From Acidovorax sp. 106 (lineage in GTDB: Bacteria; Pseudomonadota; Gammaproteobacteria; Burkholderiales; Burkholderiaceae_C): DNA of 64,000 nt. The DNA is taken from assembly GCF_003663825.1 (NCBI RefSeq), contig NZ_RCCC01000001.1, positions 2,178,501 through 2,242,500 on the forward strand, in the 5' to 3' direction. The position numbers were made by a program, and so were the translations under genes. The notes under the pieces are model-generated. The model worked only from the letters and a program-made list of their open reading frames with translations, made no database searches and was not told where the DNA came from. This document shows positions 12,987 to 20,264 of the stretch, one piece after another. Numbering within the stretch: position 1 is the stretch's first letter; each line of letters starts with the position of its first letter.

Positions 12987-14240
12987 ATGGCTCTCCTGCA
13001 GGATGTCACGCTCGGTATCGACTTTGGTACCTCCAACTCGGCCATGTCGGTACGCCAAGGCAGCGGCCCCGCGCGCATGATTTCGCTCGAAGGCGATGCG
13101 CGCACCTTGCCCACGGCCTTGTTCTTCAATACCGAAGAGCAGCGCACGCACTTCGGGCGCGATGCGATTGCGCAGTACCTGGAGGGCACGGAGGGGCGCT
13201 TGATGCGTTCGCTCAAGAGCCTGCTGGGCAGCGCGCTGCTGCAGGACAAAACAGCGGTGCATAACCAGCTGATCAGCTACCAGGACGTGATCAGCCTCTT
13301 TTTGCGCATGCTGGCGCAAAAGGCGCAGGCCGAGCTGGGTGGCATGCCCGGGCGCGTGCTGATGGGGCGCCCGGTGCACTTTGTGGACGATGACCCCACC
13401 CGCGACCAGCAGGCCGAGGACGCGCTGCGGCAAGCGGCCCTGGATGCGGGGTTTGAGAACGTGTCGTTCCAGCTGGAGCCCATCGCGGCGGCTCTGGACT
13501 ATGAGCAGCGCATCGACCATGAGGCCGTGGTGTTGGTGGTGGACATTGGCGGCGGTACCTCCGACTTCACGGTGGTGCGACTGGGGCCTGGGCGCATGCA
13601 GCGGGCTGATCGCCTCAACGATGTCCTAGCCACCACCGGGGTGCATGTGGGCGGCACGGACTTTGACCGCCGCTTGAGCCTGGAGCTGTTGATGCCATTG
13701 CTGGGCTTCAGGCACCTGGGGTCCAGTGGGCGGGAGGTGCCCAGTCGGGTGTTTTTTGACCTCTCAACCTGGCACTTGATCCAGTGGCTGTATTCGCCCA
13801 AAGCGCTGCGCGATGCGCAGAACCTGCGCACCGACTACGCCAACCAGCAACTGCACGCACGCTTGATGACGGTGTTAAACGAGCGCTTGGGCCACAAGCT
13901 GGCCAATGCCATGGAGCAGGCCAAGATTGCCGCATCGGTGAGCGATGCCATGGCCCCGGTGGCGCTGGACTGGATCGAGCCAGCGCTGGCCTCCGGCGTC
14001 AGCCCTGAGGGGCTTGCGCAGCATTTGACGTCCCCCCTGGCCCAGGTGGTGCAATGTGCCCAGCAGTGCTTGCAACTGGCGGGGCTGCAGGCCAGCGACT
14101 TGCAGGCCATCTACCTCACTGGGGGCTCGTCCGCGTTGCGCCCATTGCGCCATGCGCTGCGCGTGGCCTTCCCCGACACCGCACAGGTGGAGGGGGATCT
14201 GTTTGGCGGCGTAGCCTTGGGATTAGCCGTTGCGCCGTAA
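12987..14240 (+). CDS. Minimal Hsp70-family ATPase (YegD-like)
   Basis: About 417 residues from the ATG at 12987. It has the actin/Hsp70 nucleotide-binding fold: phosphate-1 loop LGIDFGTSNSAMSV at the N-terminus, phosphate-2 loop VVDIGGGTSDFTVV near the middle, and the adenosine motif IYLTGGSSALRPLRHAL near the end. The peptide-binding and lid domains of DnaK are missing, as in YegD-type proteins, so it may be a regulatory ATPase rather than a general chaperone. The open frame runs back into the tRNA gene; those first 91 codons are not plausible protein. An ATG at 12873 is possible but less likely. No strong ribosome-binding site is seen. A family A repeat follows. Confidence 0.85.
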   Translation: MALLQDVTLGIDFGTSNSAMSVRQGSGPARMISLEGDARTLPTALFFNTEEQRTHFGRDAIAQYLEGTEGRLMRSLKSLLGSALLQDKTAVHNQLISYQDVISLFLRMLAQKAQAELGGMPGRVLMGRPVHFVDDDPTRDQQAEDALRQAALDAGFENVSFQLEPIAAALDYEQRIDHEAVVLVVDIGGGTSDFTVVRLGPGRMQRADRLNDVLATTGVHVGGTDFDRRLSLELLMPLLGFRHLGSSGREVPSRVFFDLSTWHLIQWLYSPKALRDAQNLRTDYANQQLHARLMTVLNERLGHKLANAMEQAKIAASVSDAMAPVALDWIEPALASGVSPEGLAQHLTSPLAQVVQCAQQCLQLAGLQASDLQAIYLTGGSSALRPLRHALRVAFPDTAQVEGDLFGGVALGLAVAP

Positions 14241-14249
14241 TGGAAATTT

Positions 14250-14300
14250 GCTATTAAAAATATAGCTGCTAGCGCTTATTAATCAAGCGCTGGAGGCTAT
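14250..14300. repeat. Family A repeat (reference copy)
   Basis: An uninterrupted copy with the core palindrome AGCGCTT (14271-14277) / AAGCGCT (14285-14291), flanked on the left by GCTATTAAAAATATAGCTGC and on the right by GGAGGCTAT. It lies between the convergent Hsp70 and rsmI genes. Confidence 0.8.
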
Positions 14301-14345
14301 TCCGGCTTGTTTTTTTTGAGCCCCTGCGCGTTGGGGGCTCCATGC

Positions 14346-15278
14346 TCAGGGCGTTTCTTCGTCCGCCTCGCGCTTCCAGCCCAGGGCTGTGTCGTACAGC
14401 ACGTTGCGCGATGCCCCTGTCACTTCGGCCGCCAGGCGCACAGCGGTTTTCAGGGGCAGTTCCTGCAGCAGCAGGCGCAGCACGCGCAGGCTTTCGCCGT
14501 TGTTGTCGCTGGCCACGGGCACGGGGTGCAGCAGCACCACAAATTCGCCGCGTGAGCGCTGGGCGCCGCCTTCCAGCCATGCCGTCAAGGTGTGGGCGGG
14601 CTGGGTGGTGATTTCCTCGAACTGCTTGGTCAGCTCGCGTGCCAGCGTCACCGGGCGCTCACCCAGCGGCGCCAGCGCGGCGGCCAGTTCTTGGATGCGG
14701 TGGGGGGCTTCCAGCAGCACCACGCAGCGGGGCTCTGCGGCCAGTACCTGCACGGCGGCGGCGCGTTCGGCCTGCTTGACGGGCAAGAACCCCGCGAACA
14801 CAAAGCCGCCTTGCTCTGCACTGTGGGCCACCGCGCCTGCGGCGCTGAGCGCCGTGGTGATGCTGCTGGCGCCGGGCAGGGGGACGGACCGCAGGCCTGC
14901 CTCTCGCACGGCCAGTGCCAGGCGGGCGCCAGGGTCGCTTACGCCGGGGGTGCCCGCATCGCTCACATACGCTACGCGCTGGCCTTGCTGCAGGCGCTGC
15001 ACCACGTTCAGCGCCGCTTCAGCCTCGTTGTGCTGGTGCACGGCCAGCAACTGGTGCGTGCTTTTGTCGATGCCGTAGGCGCGCAGCAGGGCTTGTGTGT
15101 GGCGCGTGTCCTCACAGGCCACCGTGTCTGCCAGTTGCAGCACGTGCAGCGCACGCAGGGTGATGTCGGCCAGGTTGCCGATGGGTGTAGCCACGACGTA
15201 CAGCGCGCCCTGCGGATAATGCTGCGCAGCGGCCGCATCGTGTGCGGCGGCCAGGGCTGTTGCGAAAGATGCGCTCAA
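14346..15278 (-). CDS. rsmI: 16S rRNA (cytidine-1402-2'-O)-methyltransferase
   Basis: RsmI (YraL), 310 residues, adds the 2'-O-methyl group of cytidine 1402 in 16S rRNA. Tetrapyrrole-methylase fold motifs are clear: LYVVATPIGNLADITLRAL, ACEDTRHT, the SAM-binding YVSDAGTPGVSDPG and PLPGASSITTAL. The C-terminal domain carries SRGEFVVLL. No ATG is available before the first motif; a TTG at 15278 preceded by AAGGAA at a good distance is the probable start. It diverges from yraN, whose start is only about 35 bp away, and belongs to the conserved rsmI-yraN-diaA-BON neighbourhood. Confidence 0.95.
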   Translation of the reverse strand: MSASFATALAAAHDAAAAQHYPQGALYVVATPIGNLADITLRALHVLQLADTVACEDTRHTQALLRAYGIDKSTHQLLAVHQHNEAEAALNVVQRLQQGQRVAYVSDAGTPGVSDPGARLALAVREAGLRSVPLPGASSITTALSAAGAVAHSAEQGGFVFAGFLPVKQAERAAAVQVLAAEPRCVVLLEAPHRIQELAAALAPLGERPVTLARELTKQFEEITTQPAHTLTAWLEGGAQRSRGEFVVLLHPVPVASDNNGESLRVLRLLLQELPLKTAVRLAAEVTGASRNVLYDTALGWKREADEETP

Positions 15279-15313
15279 TGAAATTCCTTGGAAAAAAGCA
15301 TGTGAAGCCTGCT

Positions 15314-15712
15314 ATGAGGGGCGTTGCAGCGGTGGTGTCAGGCGCCGCCGTGGGCACTACGCGCCAGCGCGGCAATGCGGCCGAAGACCGGGCGCTGGCC
15401 TATTTGCAGGCGCAGGGCTTGCAGCTGCTAGAGCGCAATTATCGGACGCCCGGGCGCGGTGGTGGCGAGATCGACCTGGTCATGCGCGAACGCGATGGCA
15501 CCGTGGTCTTTGTGGAGGTGCGCAGCCGCAGCCGCAGCAGCGGGGCGTTTGGTGGGGCGGCGTCCAGCATTGGTGCCGCCAAGCAGCAGCGCGTGGTGTA
15601 CGCCGCGCGCCACTACCTGCTGCGCTATGCATCGCCCCCGCCATGCCGGTTTGATGCGGTGCTGCTGGAAGACTCGGTGCAGTGGCTCAAGGCGGCCTTT
15701 GATGCGCAGTGA
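15314..15712 (+). CDS. yraN: UPF0102 family protein YraN
   Basis: A UPF0102/YraN protein with a predicted restriction-endonuclease-like fold; its function is not established. From the ATG at 15314 it has 132 residues. The family pattern is present: RQRGNAAEDRALAYLQAQG, then LLERNYRTPGRGGGEIDLVM, FVEVRSRSR and the ending RFDAVLLE. The acidic residue of GEIDLV and the EVR segment match the nuclease-like core. An ATG at 15278 would add 12 residues, but it would share its first base with the divergent rsmI start, so I prefer 15314. Always near rsmI and diaA in many proteobacteria. Confidence 0.88.
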   Translation: MRGVAAVVSGAAVGTTRQRGNAAEDRALAYLQAQGLQLLERNYRTPGRGGGEIDLVMRERDGTVVFVEVRSRSRSSGAFGGAASSIGAAKQQRVVYAARHYLLRYASPPPCRFDAVLLEDSVQWLKAAFDAQ

Positions 15713-15838
15713 GGTGCCTGTCCGCCTGTTGGGGTTTGCGGGTGGGCGCGCACTGCTTCGCACTGGGGCTGAATGCCCTACCCGTGGCAACCCTTTGCTA
15801 CAAAAGATGTAACACCCGCCGAGTATCATCGGGCCCTC

Positions 15839-16441
15839 ATGCTTGAGCAACGCATCCAACAACACTTCATCGACAGCGCCGACCTGAAATACCAGGCCGC
15901 GCAAGTCTTGAGCCAACCCATTGCCTCCGCCGTTCAGGCCATTCTGGCGTGCGTCACCAGCGGGGGCAAAGTGCTGGCCTGTGGCAACGGCCCATCGGCC
16001 GCCGAAGCGCAACAGTTTGCCGCCTTGTGCGTTGCGGGCTTTGAGCGCGACCGGCCCGAGCTGGCTGCCCTCGCCCTCACGACCGACAGCACCTTGCTCA
16101 CCGCGTCGGCCAGTGCCCCTGACATGTCGTCGCAGCAGTTTGCGCGCCAAGTGCGAGCCCTGGGCCAGGCAGGCGATGTGTTGTTGGCGCTGTCGGTGTC
16201 GGGCAACGATGCCAACCTGTTGTCGGCCACCGAGGCCGCGCACGAACGTGACATGACCGTCATCGTGCTGACAGGCCGCACCGGGGGGCGCTTGGCCACC
16301 GTGCTGCGCGAAACGGACGTATCGATCTGTGTGCCCCATGACCGTGCTGCGCGCGTGCGTGAGGTGCATGCCTTGGTGCTGCACTGCCTGAGCGACGGTG
16401 TGGACGCCCAACTACTTGGTGACCAGGAGATTCCTCTATGA
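15839..16441 (+). CDS. diaA: SIS-domain protein, DiaA/GmhA-like
   Basis: A 200-residue single SIS (sugar isomerase) domain protein. The phosphosugar loops read CGNGPSAAEAQQFAA and LSVSGNDANLLSATEAA, corresponding to CGNGGSAADAQHFAA and STSGNSANVL in DiaA/GmhA. The substitutions in the first loop suggest it is not an active phosphoheptose isomerase. Position between yraN and a BON lipoprotein matches E. coli diaA (yraO), a DnaA-binding regulator of replication initiation, which is the best guess for its role. The frame is open from 15773, but MLEQRIQQHFIDSADL at 15839 is the usual start. Its stop overlaps the next ATG (ATGA). Confidence 0.85.
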   Translation: MLEQRIQQHFIDSADLKYQAAQVLSQPIASAVQAILACVTSGGKVLACGNGPSAAEAQQFAALCVAGFERDRPELAALALTTDSTLLTASASAPDMSSQQFARQVRALGQAGDVLLALSVSGNDANLLSATEAAHERDMTVIVLTGRTGGRLATVLRETDVSICVPHDRAARVREVHALVLHCLSDGVDAQLLGDQEIPL

Positions 16442-17094
16442 AGCAAACCTTGAACCGCACGCTTTGCACCGTGCTGGCCGCTACCGCGCTGGCCGCAGGC
16501 CTGTCGGCATGCGCACCCTTGGTGGTGGGCGGTGCCGTGATGGGCACCATGATGGCGGTGGACCGTCGCACAACGGGCACCCAAGTCGAGGACGAGGGCA
16601 TTGAGCTGCGCTCGGCCAATCGCCTCAATGAGGCCCTGGGTGACCGTGGCCATGTCAACGTGACCAGCTTCAATCGCCAGGTGCTGCTGACGGGTGAAGT
16701 GCCCAGTGCGCAAGACCGCCAGCGGGTGGAGCAGATCGTGCTGGGGGTGGAGAACGTCCGTTCTGTCGTCAATGACCTGGCCGTCATGCCCACCACCAGC
16801 CTGGGCCAGCGTTCCAACGACACCTTCATCACCGGCAAGGTGCGCGCCAGCCTGGTGGACGCCAAAGACCTGTCTGCCAACGCCTTCAAGGTGGTGACGG
16901 AGCGCAACATCGTCTACATGATGGGCCGTGTCACCCCGCGCGAAGCGCAGCGCGCCACCGAAATTGCGCGCGGCGTGAGCGGTGTGAACAAGGTGGTGCG
17001 TGTGTTTGAAACACTCACCGAGGACGAGCTGCGCAACATCGCCCCGGCACCGGTGATTCAGGACGCGCCAGCGCCCTCGTACCCGCGCAACTGA
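16438..17094 (+). CDS. Dual BON-domain outer membrane lipoprotein (DolP/YraP-like)
   Basis: A 218-residue lipoprotein. The signal peptide ends in the lipobox LSAC with Cys25 as the lipidated residue. Two BON domains follow (about residues 50-115 and 125-195); typical segments are GHVNVTSFNRQVLLTGEVPS and ERNIVYMMGRVTPREA, each with the closing GVxxVxxVV pattern. The pair of BON domains and the neighbours match DolP (YraP), which supports outer membrane integrity at division sites in E. coli. The start codon overlaps the stop of the diaA-like gene, so the two are likely translated together. The C-terminal 20 residues are proline-rich. Confidence 0.9.
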   Translation: MKQTLNRTLCTVLAATALAAGLSACAPLVVGGAVMGTMMAVDRRTTGTQVEDEGIELRSANRLNEALGDRGHVNVTSFNRQVLLTGEVPSAQDRQRVEQIVLGVENVRSVVNDLAVMPTTSLGQRSNDTFITGKVRASLVDAKDLSANAFKVVTERNIVYMMGRVTPREAQRATEIARGVSGVNKVVRVFETLTEDELRNIAPAPVIQDAPAPSYPRN

Positions 17095-17222
17095 CGCAGC
17101 GGCTTTATGAAGCCCACAGGCCCCACGCCTTGTGGGCGGCCTGGGCGCTGGGCTGCCGAGCCAGCGCAGGCTTGCTAGGAGTGGCGCCGGCCCAGCAGGG
17201 TACGCCGGCACCGCCCCGGGGG

Positions 17223-18137
17223 TTATTTCAGGCGTTTGATCAGGCTGGACGTATCCCAGCGGTTGCCGCCCATTTTTTGTACATCGGCATAAAACTGGTC
17301 CACCAGCGCAGTGACGGGCAGACGTGAACCATTGCGCTTGGCCTCGTCCAGCACCAGCCCCAGGTCCTTGCGCATCCAGTCCACGGCAAAGCCGAAGTCG
17401 AACTTGTCGTCCACCATGGTCTTGCCGCGGTTGTCCATTTGCCAGCTTTGCGCGGCGCCTTTGCCAATGACGTCCAGCACCTGCTTCATGTCCAGTCCCG
17501 CGTTCTGACCAAAGGCCACGGCCTCAGACAGGCCTTGCACCAGGCCCGCGATGCAAATCTGGTTGACCATCTTGGCCAGTTGCCCGGCGCCGCTGGCGCC
17601 CAGCAGCGTGAAGGCGCGCGAGAACGCCATGCCCGTGGGTTGCACGGCCTCAAATGCCGCTGCATCGCCGCCGCACATTACCGTGAGCAGGCCGTTTTGC
17701 GCACCGGCTTGGCCGCCGGACACGGGGGCATCTACAAAAGCCAAGCCCAGTGCTTTGGCTGCTGCATACAGCTCACGCGCCACTTCAGCAGATGCCGTGG
17801 TGTGGTCCACAAAAATGGCCCCAGGCTGCATGCCTGCAAAGGCGCCATCCGCGCCCAGCGTGACGGAGCGCAGGTCATTGTCGTTACCCACGCAGCAGAA
17901 CACGATGTCTGCACCCGCCGCAGCCTCGCGCGGGGTTGCTGCATGCTTTGGTGCCCTGGCGCTTGCGTACTCAGCGCACCAAGCTATGGATTTTGTAGCG
18001 GTACGGTTGTAAACCGTGACCTCATGCCCAGCCAATGCGAGGTGGCCCGCCATGGGGTAGCCCATCACCCCCAGGCCCAGGAAGGCGACCTTGCGGGAAG
18101 GGGTGGCGTCGTAGTTGCGAGGGTTGGTGCTTGGCAT
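17223..18137 (-). CDS. 3-hydroxyisobutyrate/beta-hydroxyacid dehydrogenase family protein
   Basis: About 304 residues from the ATG at 18137. The N-terminal Rossmann fold has FLGLGVMGYPMAGHL; the substrate signature is FVDAPVSGGQAGAQNG, and the catalytic lysine lies in GQLAKMVNQ. The family oxidises beta-hydroxy acids such as 3-hydroxyisobutyrate, tartronate semialdehyde or related compounds with NAD(P); the exact substrate is not clear. The frame is open back to 18248 but that extension is not family-like. No good ribosome-binding site precedes 18137. Residues encoded around 17956-17999 (SIAWCAEYASARAP) come from a stretch resembling a family A repeat. Confidence 0.88.
   Translation of the reverse strand: MPSTNPRNYDATPSRKVAFLGLGVMGYPMAGHLALAGHEVTVYNRTATKSIAWCAEYASARAPKHAATPREAAAGADIVFCCVGNDNDLRSVTLGADGAFAGMQPGAIFVDHTTASAEVARELYAAAKALGLAFVDAPVSGGQAGAQNGLLTVMCGGDAAAFEAVQPTGMAFSRAFTLLGASGAGQLAKMVNQICIAGLVQGLSEAVAFGQNAGLDMKQVLDVIGKGAAQSWQMDNRGKTMVDDKFDFGFAVDWMRKDLGLVLDEAKRNGSRLPVTALVDQFYADVQKMGGNRWDTSSLIKRLK
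17956..17999. repeat. Possible degenerate family A repeat inside a coding region
   Basis: Read on the plus strand, 44 bases containing GGCGCTTG, CAGCGC, AAGCTATGGATTTTGTAGC align with the reverse complement of the copy at 14250-14300 at roughly two thirds of positions. It lies in the dehydrogenase frame. The similarity is moderate and could be partly chance. Confidence 0.35.
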
Positions 18138-18307
18138 GGGCTGGCCCAGGAAAGGAGTGGAAACAAAAACCGACGGAAGCGGGCTGGTGCGAATGTGCGG
18201 ACTCAAGCCTGTGTTATGACCAAAGCCCTCAAAGAGACCGTCGCGCATGTAGGGGGCGTGATCCCGCCAGTGCCACCGTGGAGCGGGCTTTGCCCGGCCA
18301 CCGGTGG

Positions 18308-18358
18308 CGTCCCCCTCCCGAAGGAGAGGGGGAAGGCGCGCAGCGCCTCAGGGGGAGG
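18308..18358 (-). repeat. Family B repeat after pilU
   Basis: Read on the minus strand it runs CCCCCTGAGGCGCTGCGCGC followed by CTTCCCCCTCTCC and GGGAGGGGGACG. It begins two bases after the pilU stop codon. The same pattern, in the same relation to a stop codon, follows narH at 45821. Flanking bases 18262-18307 continue the similarity with GC-rich complementary arms. Confidence 0.7.
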
Positions 18359-18359
18359 C

Positions 18360-19496
18360 TCACACAATTGCGAAATGCTCGGTGCCCGAAGCCAAGTCTG
18401 GCGACTTGGCGCGTTGGCTGTTGAGCTTGATTTGCAAGCGCAGGTCGTTCAACGAGTCAGCGTTGCGCAACGCGTCTTCATAGCTGATGACGTTGGCTTC
18501 GTACAGGTCAAACAGCGACTGGTCGAAGGTCTGCATGCCCAGGTTGCGGCTCTTCTTCATGATTTCCTTGATCTCAGAGACATCGCCCTTGAAGATCAGG
18601 TCAGAAATGAGCGGGGTGTTGAGCATGATTTCCACCGCAGCAGCGCGGCCCTTGCCGTCTTGCTTGGGAATCAGCCGCTGCGACACCATGCCGCGCAAGT
18701 TCAGCGACAAGTCCATCAGCAATTGGGCGCGGCGCTCTTCAGGGAAGAAGTTGATGATCCGGTCCAGTGCCTGGTTGGCGCTGTTGGCGTGCAGCGTGGC
18801 CAAGCACAAGTGCCCGGTTTCAGCGAAGGCCACAGCATGCTCCATGGTCTCGCGGTCGCGGATTTCGCCCATCAGGATCACATCGGGCGCCTGGCGCAGG
18901 GTGTTCTTGAGGGCGGCTTCCCAGCTGTCGGTGTCCAGGCCTACCTCGCGCTGCGTCACCACGCAGTTCTTGTGGGGATGCACGAATTCGACCGGGTCTT
19001 CCACCGTGATGATGTGGCCAAACGAGTGCTCATTGCGCCAGTCCACCATCGCGGCCAGCGTGGTGGACTTGCCGGAGCCGGTAGCGCCCACCATGATGCA
19101 CAAGCCGCGCTTGGCCATCGTCACTTCCTTGAGCACCTGGGGCACCCCCAGGCCGTCAATGGTGGGCAGTGTCAGCGGAATGGTCCGCAGCACCATGCCG
19201 ACCCGGCCTTGCTGCACAAAGGCATTCACCCGGAAGCGGCCAATGCCCGCAGGCGAAATGGCGAAGTTGCATTCCTTGGTGCGTTCAAAGTCGGCCACCT
19301 GCTTGTCGCTCATGATGGCGCGCGCCAAGGTCAGGGTGTGCGTGGGCGTCAAAGGTTGGGGCGATACCTTGGTCACCTTGCCATCGACCTTGATGGCTGG
19401 GGGAAACTCCGCAGTGATGAACAAATCGCTGCCGTTGCGGCTGACCATCAACTTGAGCAGGTCATTGATAAATTTACTGGCCTGATCGCGTTCCAT
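18360..19496 (-). CDS. pilU: Type IV pilus retraction ATPase PilU
   Basis: A 378-residue secretion-type AAA ATPase. Visible motifs: Walker A GATGSGKSTT, the acidic segment TVEDPVEFVH, Walker B ILMGEIRDRET, and the histidine-containing GHLCLATLHANSA. The C-terminal end is longer than in PilT, as expected for PilU, the accessory retraction ATPase that works with PilT at the pilus base. It is the last of three same-strand genes (pilT, a cyclic-nucleotide-binding protein, pilU), each separated by 66 bp. Twitching motility, adhesion and DNA uptake are the likely outputs; the pilus structural genes are elsewhere. Confidence 0.95.
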   Translation of the reverse strand: MERDQASKFINDLLKLMVSRNGSDLFITAEFPPAIKVDGKVTKVSPQPLTPTHTLTLARAIMSDKQVADFERTKECNFAISPAGIGRFRVNAFVQQGRVGMVLRTIPLTLPTIDGLGVPQVLKEVTMAKRGLCIMVGATGSGKSTTLAAMVDWRNEHSFGHIITVEDPVEFVHPHKNCVVTQREVGLDTDSWEAALKNTLRQAPDVILMGEIRDRETMEHAVAFAETGHLCLATLHANSANQALDRIINFFPEERRAQLLMDLSLNLRGMVSQRLIPKQDGKGRAAAVEIMLNTPLISDLIFKGDVSEIKEIMKKSRNLGMQTFDQSLFDLYEANVISYEDALRNADSLNDLRLQIKLNSQRAKSPDLASGTEHFAIV

Positions 19497-19562
19497 CAGA
19501 AATCCTCTCTGGCGTCATTGTCAGCCGGATGGCTGTCTTTGTTCTGCGCTGTTTACGTGCGG

Positions 19563-20198
19563 TTACTTTTGGTTGTCGCTCAAGCGGGCACTGACCACGC
19601 GCAAGCGCAATGACAGTTTACGCGCCAACAGCGCCACCAAGCTGGCGGCCAACTGAGGGTCTTGGGACATCATGTCGTCCATGGCTTCGGCGCTCAGCAC
19701 CGCGATTTCACAATCGGTGAGCGTGGTGCAGGCCGAAAAACGGATGCCGCTATCGAGCAGCGACATCTCGCCCAGGATGTCCCCTGGGCGGGTTTCCGCC
19801 AGGCGCAATTGCTCTCCCCAGGGTTGCACGCGGTCCACGGCAATGGTGCCAGTCAACAGCACCACCATGAAGTTGCCGTATTCGTCCTGGCGGATCACGT
19901 CGCGGTTGGACGGAATGGCGGCGAATTCAAAAAAGCGTTCCATGCGCTCCACGGCGTCCTTGTCCAGGTGCGCCATGTACTTGTCCTTGGACCACAGGCC
20001 TTGCAGCAGCTTGCCACCACGGCTGGTGGGCAGGCGTTTGGCGCCTACCTCTACCGCGCGGGCTTCCCAAGGGACGAGCATGGAGTCATCCACGCCTTGG
20101 CCCGCAAAAGCGGTGGAGAACAGCACGGAATCGGTGTTGTCGTCCTTGGGCTTGTTGCCGATGGTTTTTGAACGCAGAAGGCCAAGAATGCCTTTCAT
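19563..20198 (-). CDS. Cyclic nucleotide-binding domain protein between pilT and pilU
   Basis: A 211-residue cytoplasmic protein. The C-terminal two thirds form a cyclic-nucleotide-binding domain: GNFMVVLLTGTIAVDRV, then the phosphate-binding cassette GDILGEMSLLDSGIRFSA, which keeps the glutamate and the arginine expected to contact a cyclic nucleotide. There is no helix-turn-helix, so it is not a Crp/Fnr transcription factor. The first 75 residues have no recognised domain. The ATG at 20198 is preceded by GGAG. Sitting between pilT and pilU with equal 66-bp spacers, it is a candidate regulator of pilus retraction that responds to cAMP or c-di-GMP; this is inferred from context alone. Confidence 0.85.
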   Translation of the reverse strand: MKGILGLLRSKTIGNKPKDDNTDSVLFSTAFAGQGVDDSMLVPWEARAVEVGAKRLPTSRGGKLLQGLWSKDKYMAHLDKDAVERMERFFEFAAIPSNRDVIRQDEYGNFMVVLLTGTIAVDRVQPWGEQLRLAETRPGDILGEMSLLDSGIRFSACTTLTDCEIAVLSAEAMDDMMSQDPQLAASLVALLARKLSLRLRVVSARLSDNQK

Positions 20199-20264
20199 AA
20201 GATGCTCCGGTCTACAGCACAACGGTGCTGCGATATGTGTCTGTGGGGGCGTGTGTGACGCCGA

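Noticed and set aside
14310..14340. Terminator between Hsp70 and rsmI
   Set aside because: There is a GAGCCCC/GGGGCTC hairpin and an eight-T run, but the T-run lies before the hairpin on the plus strand, so neither strand has the normal order.
17112..17137. Terminator between the BON lipoprotein gene and the convergent dehydrogenase gene
   Set aside because: GCCCACA and TGTGGGC form a stem, but there is no T-run on either side.
17439..19613. A 724-codon plus-strand frame over the dehydrogenase and pilU genes
   Set aside because: Both genes on the minus strand have clear family motifs; the plus frame has none.
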